NCBI GenBank assembly: GCA_963971285.1
Contig: OZ020260.1
Location: 12,930,798 to 12,994,797 of the forward strand
DNA: 64,000 nucleotides
Direction: 5' to 3'
From: Astropecten irregularis
Taxonomy: Eukaryota > Echinodermata > Asteroidea > Paxillosida > Astropectinidae
Position numbers and translations under genes: made by a program. Below the pieces are notes generated by a model. The model made no database searches. It had not been told where the DNA came from and saw nothing but the letters and a program-made list of their open reading frames with translations. This document shows positions 13,201 to 22,200 of this stretch, one piece after another. Each line of letters starts with the position of its first letter. The stretch's first letter is position 1.

Positions 13201-16200
13201 CATGGCAGATCATGAGGTAAAAATGATTAGGGTTTAGTCAACTGCAGTGAGTGCTTCCTGCTTCTGGGGGTTCTGGGGAAGGGATGGAAGGGAGGTTCTG
13301 TTTGATTCAGAGTGGACTCACCACGATCGGGAGATTTCGGACAAGGCCCGGGCTGTCTGAAGGAGGATGTCCTTCTTGGCATCGGTGGGCAGGCTCTCAA
13401 AGATCAGCATGAGCAGCTGGGCATGCTCTACGTTCAGATCTGAAGAGGAAGGAATCAAAGTAGACATGTACGTCTTGTTGGAAGAGAACATATCTGTGCA
13501 ATGAAATACTTCACTTTTTGTAAAGATTCACTGAACTTGTTGGAATCTGACCTTCTGACTCTGTTAGTGGTTCTCCCTTGATGGCTATGTCCTTCAGGGT
13601 ATCTAGGACCCCCGACAGCACTCGGTAGCACGGCAGCGACATGGTATCCTGCTGCTTCTTCTTGGACGTCTCTGGTTGCTGCTGCTGCTGTTGATTCTGC
13701 TGCTGCTGTTGCTGCTGTTGTTGCTGCAGCAAGACGTGTGCCAGCACGGCCAGGGTACGGGGCGGGATGTTGAGGGGCCACGGACCCTCGGCGGTCGGGG
13801 AGACTGACAAGTGAGCGAGGAGAGAATCCTGTGAGGGACAGAGATGGGAGAGGAAATGAGAGAGGTAGGAGAATCAGAGTTTGGACACCATAGGTTCCAG
13901 AGTTGGAACCAAAATGACTGTTGATGCTGCGGTGCACAGAGAAATCAAGGAGAAAGACCTAATTTAACTCTTCGGACGGAACTTACCTGGAAATTGATGG
14001 GTAGTGTATTGGAGGCCAACAGGGTGTGGATGAAATGGAGCAAGGCTGATGAGAAGTTGTTCATCAAGGAAGCTGGTCCAAAACAAAAACAGTTATTGTT
14101 ATTCTGTGGTATGATGTTCTATTCATCAGTAATTAAAAAAGAGAGGAATGATTACGTGAATACTAACAATTACTTCAATAGGAATACCACAATACACCAC
14201 AGTGTGATTTGTGAGTAATTATCCAGTTTCCCTATGGAGACTGTGCGGTAAGCAGCCCATATCTTGTGTAGTAGGTGCAGAGGGTTAGGGTTAAGCAATA
14301 TCAATTTCTAGTTGTTTATGTTACCATCGTCTGATTTGGATGTTCCTTTGTCCAAGTCTTTGATGACGCCGGCTATGCCAGCGATGTGCGTCTCTGTGAA
14401 GGCCAAACTGCAAATGCAAGAAAACATAAACACAACCCTCATCAGGCCACTGTTGTTTTTGTTTCTCCCAAGGCATGAATACGAATCTCCTTTGTTATTT
14501 AGTCCTGAATTTCATCTTACAGCACCGTCATAGAATCTGTTTAACCTTCACCACAAGCAGGGTCCAATGTCAAGCAGGGTCCAATGTCAAGGCTCTGCTT
14601 GCTGTATTAAAGCGTAGAATCTTACTTAATCTAGCTTACGGAAGCAAAAATTCTGTGCTTACAAGATCTTGTTTTGTGGATTAGCAAGGAATTTTCATTT
14701 GTGCGTGTGTGACTGTGTGTAGTTCCTGTAACTATAAAATGATTTCTTGCTTACTCGGCTAGAGTAGAAATTCGGCACTGACCCTGTAAGCGTAAATAAG
14801 GATCATAAGCGCTAATTTGTAAGTAAGCAGAGCCATGTAATTGAACTGTACAGTACAAAATTCACACAAACTTTGAAAAAATTACCAACAAAATATTATG
14901 TTAATGAATTTTGGTACAAGATTTGCCAATAGACAATAATAAATGAGACATTTCATTTCCGGATATTTTTCAGGTTTTTTTTTGTCGGGAATTACTTTAC
15001 CTGGGGAAGCAATGTATCAAGCCATTACTGGAGTGGAGAAGGTGAACCGTCATAAACTGCAAGACGTCAGATGCCAACTTCAGATACTGAGCAGAAAAGA
15101 AGTCCACAAAGCAATCAATATAATCTCCAAAGTTTCAATGGAATATCAGGGCAATGACCAGGGGCACCGATGCAATGATCAGGGGCACCAAGGCAATGAC
15201 CGGAGGCAACGAGGTAATGACCTTGGACATCAAGGCAATGACCAGGGACACCAAGGCAATGACCAGGGACACCAAGGCAATGACCAGGGACACCAAGGCA
15301 ATGACCAGGGACACCAAGGCAATGACCAGGGGCATCAAGGCAATGACCAGACGCACAAAGGCAATGACCAGGGGCACTTAAGCAATAACCAGGGGCACCA
15401 AGGCAATGAACAGGGGCACCGAGGCAATGATCAGGGACATCAAAGCAATGACAAGGGACACTGAGGTAATAACTAAGGACACTTCTACAATAAAAAAAAC
15501 CCAGCTCCGCAATGAAGCCAGGGGGCGATCTTGAGGGAGAGCAGCAGCATTGAGCCTACCTGGGATGGCTCCTCCTTATCCGGTATCTCGGTCATACTAG
15601 GCGAGTCCTCCCTCTTCCCCGAATCCTTCTTCCCCTCGGCCTTCCCACCGCTGCCACCGCCACCGCTCCCACTACTGCCACCGTTGCCTGGTACTGGGGG
15701 AGGAGTTCCCTGATTGTTAGAGATCGTCTCTTTGGAATCGGACTCGGGGGTTAGAGTCTCCTCAAACCATGGTCCCAGTATGGGCTCACTATCCTCATCT
15801 AGCATGGCACACAAGTGGTTCGTAAAAAGACAAAAAACAAAAAACAAAAAACATAACTCAACAGAAAGCAAACTCAACGCAAAAATGATAATCGGAAAAA
15901 AATATATGAAAAACGCAATTGAGAAAATGTGAAAAACAAGTTTAAAAAAAAACATAAGGAAACTAAATGCAGCATGATGAGAAACACGTAAAACTGTTAT
16001 TTAAAGTAACAATCTGTGTTTTGGGTTTGTTAAAAAAAAATTAATCTTTTTGTCAACTTTTCTGCTATTTTCTCTACGATTTCTCTACTAGATACAAGAT
16101 ACAAGAGATTTCCCTTTGGGAAAGAGCCAGAAATTTCCACAAGTAGAATGTAAGAATTTTGTTGTTGTTTTTTAGAGCAATTTCCCAAAGCAAATATCCC

Positions 16201-19200
16201 CATGTTTCAATTTGCAGGTTCGAATCCCGCTCTGGTCAATTTTTCTATGTTCACCTTTCAATGATTAAAAACTTTTCCAGTCAGTTTCCCTTGTGGTTAT
16301 TATTATGATGGTTTCAAGTAGAATACGTTAACCTGTTTTTGCTAAATTGTAACAAATGTTGCTGTAATTACTGAGAAAAGCCAGTTTAACAAAACAAAAA
16401 CTCCAGATGAGTACAATGTAAAGTAAAAACGAAAAGCCAGTGTCCCTAAGTTGTTCATCACATGTGCAGACAGAATTAAAACTGAATATCTATTTTAAAT
16501 TTTTGTCTTATCAAAAATGATTTAATTTTGTGGGAGTCCAATCACAATTTGCAAACAAAATATTGAAATGTGGCAGGGCTTGGGAATACATTTTTTTGAA
16601 CTGAAAATATGTGCCAAAAATGAAAAATAAAAAAGCCTTTGGCCTTTAGCCCAAACGCAAATCCTAAAGTAAAGCTGCAAATAATAAATACGATGTAATG
16701 ATTTAAATGAAATGATACAATATAAATGATGTCAAAACGTCATGCATGTATTAACTGAAAATTTTTTTTCAAAAGAAAATCAAAGCCTTAAAAAACACTT
16801 AAATGGCCCAGAATATTCCAGCTCACCCTCCCCCTCTCCTCCCGTAAAAAACCCCTCATATACAACTTCTGAATCCCAAACACCCCTCAAAACATGTAAA
16901 AGTATTTCCCTTGGAACATTGTGGGACACAGGAGCCCAAGCACTGGAATTTTTCAATGGGTGGCCTGATGGCCCAACTTTAGTCTGAAATTCATGCCCTA
17001 TAGATAGAGTATAATGTAGGGGCATAGGCAGATTTGAGAAGTTCCGTGCCAAAATGGCAATGGTTTAAGGGGATGGGATGAAATTATAACCAAGTAGTTA
17101 ATTTTGTTTATCTAGCTATGCGGTATCGAAACAAATGGCAAATTAGTAAATGCAAATTATGATACATCTTAAAACGCTTCTAATGATGGTGATCGCGTTG
17201 AGGAGATTGTTTCCGAAGGTGTGGAGCAAGAGCAAAGAGTCTACAGCTTCCTGAAGGAGATGGAGTCCTAGAAGGAGATGGAGACCTTAGAAGAGCAATC
17301 TGTTGTCCGGTCCTGACCAGACGTCCGGTCATCTGGGGTGGAGCAACTTGATAGGAAAACATCACTTCTTCAATCTGTCGCTATAAAGATTTGATTGCCC
17401 AAGTCTGCAGAAATGAAACTTTGATGTTGTCAAGAATCGCACACCACTCTCATACTTACCTTCGCTGCTCTCTTCCGAGCTGCCAAAGTCATCCCTGTAA
17501 CATTCGTTGAGGGAATTGCTCTCGGTGTCGGCTCCCTCAGAGCCCAGAGAATCCTTCCTCTGACGGACGGTGGTACAGGCCTGTAGAGCAAACACAAACT
17601 AACTTTGATTTGATTGGTTTGGAAGTCTTGTCTCTTTCTGTGCTTGCTATTAAAGCAGTACTGTTAAATAAAAACATTGATCAATAGTCAAGTGATTAGG
17701 TGACCCTTCCAGTTCTATTGGTACTGTCAAGAGACCATCAGTCTTGTTTCAGTGTGAGGGACTGGTTTCTCTCAACAGAGACCTGGTGTCGATTTAACGA
17801 AGCCCTACGATTGTAACTTGAGTTACAAAGGATAACCCATCATATCCTACATAGGGCTGCAATGCATCATAAGTCCTACAATTTATAGTAAGCTACGATG
17901 ACTTTGGTGATATCGACCCCAGGACACATTACTAATGCTGTCCTTCTAAGAAAAAAAGAAGAAGACACAGCTCAGCTGTTTGAAGCTGGCTGGAGTCTCA
18001 CCTTCTTGTAGGCGGATGTGAACAGGTTGATGAGAAGGTTGGTGAGTGGCACGCTGTTGATGATGCAGCAGACTCTCTGCCAGGCCGTGTACTGTGGGAG
18101 GATGCTCAGCCGGGCTGGGGCAGTCTCGGTCATGTCAACCTTCTATCCAAGACAAAAAGACAAACACACAGGGTGCCATCAATTAACGGGAGAGACACTT
18201 TGATACTGGTCGTGCCAAGCCACTGAAAAACTTTTCAGTGGCTGGGACCGAATGGTATCAAAGTTTCTTTTCATAAACTTTCTCAAATCAGGAAGAAGAA
18301 AAATCAGCTCACCATTGACAGGCCTTCAATGTGGAGATCTTCCAGGAGGGCCGTTAGGAGCGTCAAGGCGCATGATGATAGCGCCACAGTCAGGCTACTG
18401 ATGTTATGGGATCTGTGTGGAGATAGTCATCCATTCATTATGTTACACTGTGATACAATACACAGTGATCCTAATGTGGAATAGGTGCATATTACATAGT
18501 GATGCAGAGTGATGCAACTGTGGAATATGTGCCTATTACACAGTGATTCAGAGTGAGGCAACTGTGGAATAAGTGCCTTTTACACTGTTGGACTGCCAAA
18601 AGTGTATTGTATTCAACTTCCATACACAGTGACCGATCCAAAGTAAGGCAACTGTGGAATAGGGGCATATTACACAGTGATCCAAAGAGAGGCAACTATA
18701 GAATAGGTGTCTATTACACAGTGATCCAAAGTGAGGCAACTGTGGAATAGGTGCCTATTACACAGCGATCCAAAGTGAGGCAACTGTGGAATAGGTGCCT
18801 ATTACACAGTGACCCAAAGTGCGACAACTGCGGAATAGGTGCCGATTACACAAAGACCTAAAGTAAGGCAACTGTGGAAAAGGTGCCTATTACACTATTG
18901 GAGCACTGCCAACATAGCATAAAAACTATTTCAATACCAGTTAATAACAAGCCGTACACAATCAAAGCTGATGTCATTTTTGCTTTTTTTTACCCTTTTG
19001 CCGAGCCAGGCCGCCCTGCACTGGATGCTGGTGTCTCCTTGGGCTTCCCCTGCGAGGGCTTGGCCTCAGGCTTCAGGCTGCCCGGCAGGTCCTTCTCCCG
19101 CTCTTTGGGTTTGTCCGGGAGGGAGGTGACGGCGCTGAGGTTCAGGATGCGGTCCAGGTCCCTCAGGATGCACCAAGCTCCCAGCATGTGCAGGTTTTGG

Positions 19201-22200
19201 AGATTCTGTGGCAATCAAACCAAGTCCGTGATTGAATAACACACTGAAAACCCAATAAGCCTCTCACATGCATGTTATATGAGCTCTAGTACACTGACTC
19301 AATTCCATTACAGGAAAGTATTCAAAGACTAATTATCCCGACTTCACATAAAAAAAACATTGATGCTATGGGTCTTTTCAGCCTACGGTTTCGGCTACAA
19401 CTCCACCACTGATAAATGCCTAGATAGCACAGTTAGAAAAGGAACCAGCACAGAAGCTACAGGTTAACATGGTCCTTGGTTCGAATCCCTACCCGCCAGA
19501 AAAAAAGAAGAAGGGAAAATACACTTACATGTCCACCAGCTCGAGTGGACTGTTGCACAGCATTCTGCAAAACCTTAAAGAGACCCAGCTGCAAAAAAAC
19601 CCAGAAAAATAGAATAAAAGAACCATCTGTCAGCAAACAAATTCTGTACATCAAATTATATAAGAATGGTTAACCGGTTACCTGCTATATATGGCAAAGT
19701 ACCAGTGATGCAGAGAAGGCACTTCCAGATTATTTGTAGTAATTTGTGGTAAGCAGATCTTTTCTTTTGTGGAAGGCGCAGAATACTAGGGTTAATGAAA
19801 CTGATAAAAAATAAGTTTTCTTTAAATTCATTTTTGTTGTTATTTACCCCCTTGTGTACGATCAATGTGGCTATGTTCTCCTGTTCCTCGTCCTTGGAGT
19901 TAGCGGCCGGAGCTGCCGTGGTCAGACCGCCTCGGGCAGGCTGACCGCTGGAGAGGGTCAGCAGAGTGCTGGTGGTGGTGGCCGAGACGGCCGCAAACAG
20001 GCAGCTCATGACGATGGTGGTCAGCTTCTCCATATGACCTGGGGTCATGGGCTCCAGGGTTGGCAGGGCCAGAACCCGGGACACAATGGTCATGTCGTTC
20101 AGAAGCGAGGGAAAGCTGGAAACAGACAAAAAAATGCACAAAACTGATTCTCCAGAGGGCGCTCTACAAAAACAAACTGATTCTCCAGAGGGCCCTCTAC
20201 AAAAACAAACTGATTCTCCAGAGGGCCCTCTACAAAAACAAACTGATTCTCCAGAGGGCGCTCTTCAAGAGTTTATTTTATAACATGGACCTTATAGAAG
20301 ATAGCCCAAAACGGGCAAAAACGGGGTATGTGCAAAGCATTCTGGGTAAAATTGCTGCTAGGGCTGGCACAGAGTGATGTACATTTGCCACAAGATTACC
20401 CACTGTCCTTTGTGTGCACATGCGAAAAAGATCGGTTTAGTATCAGTCGTACCTTGCTTTCATCGATGACGCATCGGCAGTCGTGCTGGGCAGCGCAAAG
20501 GGAAACCCGTTGGCTGCATCGCGGAAAGCGTTGATGTAGCGTTGCAGGAACGGCAGGTTCAGGCAGACGTCCAACAGGATATCTGCACCTTGCAAGGAGT
20601 GCAGGTTGTCGATGTTCCGTGCGGCAAAGTAGGCCTTCATGTCGGCGCTGGGGTCGGACTTGGCCGGTATTGACTTATCCTCAGACTTTTCAAAATGTTT
20701 CAAATATAAAAAAGGTCATATCAAACTCAATGTCAGGTCAAATTAGCTAAGTAGGTCAAATCAGCTAAGTAGGTCAAATCAGCTTAGTAGGTCAAATCAG
20801 ATAAGTGGGTCAAATCAGATAATTAGATCACATCAGCTAAGAAGGTCAAACCAGATAAGTAAGTCAAATCAGCTAAGTTGGTCAAATCAGCTATTAAGTA
20901 GGTCAAATCAGATAAGTAGGTGAAATCAGATAGTAGGTCAAAAAAATAAGAAGGTCAAATCAAACTAGGCAAGTAAGGGTTTTCAAAATTGCACATTTTG
21001 TCAAACCAGTAAGAGGGAAAATGAAAATGCTGAATCCAACCTTTTCTGTCTTCAGTGTTGAGCTGGTGCTGTAGTGTGGAGCAGATTCGCTGAAAGCTGA
21101 CATCAACTGTGTGAGGAAATCTGCCTGGGATATTGGTCTGGTGTCACTTATTTTCACTAGTGTAGATGATGTTGACGGTTCTGATTCTGGAATAGAAATT
21201 ATGAATCCGGATTATCAAATTTTTCCAAATGAGATGTCAAGAAAAACATTTTAGTGGATCAGTGAACCAAGAAATAAGAAAAACATGCACATTTTCAGGA
21301 TATTATTAAAAAAAAGTATTTTCTAGTTACAGGAAAATAAAGGATTGTCCAAGAATAGCAATATTTTCAGGTTTGATTGAACAACAACTTGTTAGGAAGG
21401 ATAATTGGTTGGGAAGGTTTGGTGGAAAGTTTAAGGTGATTACAGTAGGACTGACCTTGCTCTTCTACTGTGGAGGTTGACGGAGGCATCTGAGCTGCCT
21501 TCAGCATGGCGGTCAGCGTGACAATGCTTGACCGCTGGAGCTGACCCAATCCTGTGCACAGGCCTTCCACCAACGACATCAGATTACGCTGAAAAGGCCA
21601 GAAATTACCAAATCAAAAAAGGCTGCAATTGCTCTGCCAAACTCACATAATACCCGGAACTCTTTATAACCTTTCTTCAAAATCACGTTTACGGAAGCAC
21701 AAGATGCTGTGCGTAGACAAGAGGCATGACCATGGAACCTTTGCAGACGATTGTTCGACACCTTAAACGTACATTCGAGTAGCTTCCCTCGGTCAATATG
21801 GGTCACGTCACCCGGATCAGCCACCACAGCCAGGGCTAATCGAACGCTAGCTAACCTTTCCACCATCTTGAATATGTGTGACGTGTTTCCCACCACTGAC
21901 TCTGCTTGCGAGCAGAGTCAGTGGTGGCTGCCCTGGGTGAACCACGAGAATGACGTCAGGCCTAATGGAACGGAGCGGGGGTTGACTCGGAATGGCCTAG
22001 GTGACCTACTCGAATGCACCTTAAGAGTGAAAGGTTTGTGCAGAATGATGTATTGACATTACCTGGGAGACGGAGCAAGCAAGCTTGTATTTGAGCATCC
22101 GCTGCAGGCACAGGTCCATCAGGGTGTGACAGGCCGTGACCACTCGACCCACGATGGACTTGGACACTGGTAAGAAGATGGAACGGAGAATCAGGACAAA

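Noticed and set aside
15139-15464. CRISPR-like array
   Set aside because: The units are contiguous 21-bp tandem repeats without unique spacers, in an animal intron.
21579-22056. Two open frames (minus and plus) between UBR4 exons 3 and 4
   Set aside because: They lie in a palindromic region (21763-22027, with the inner hairpin CCACCACTGACTCTGCT) and show no UBR4 similarity or conserved domain.
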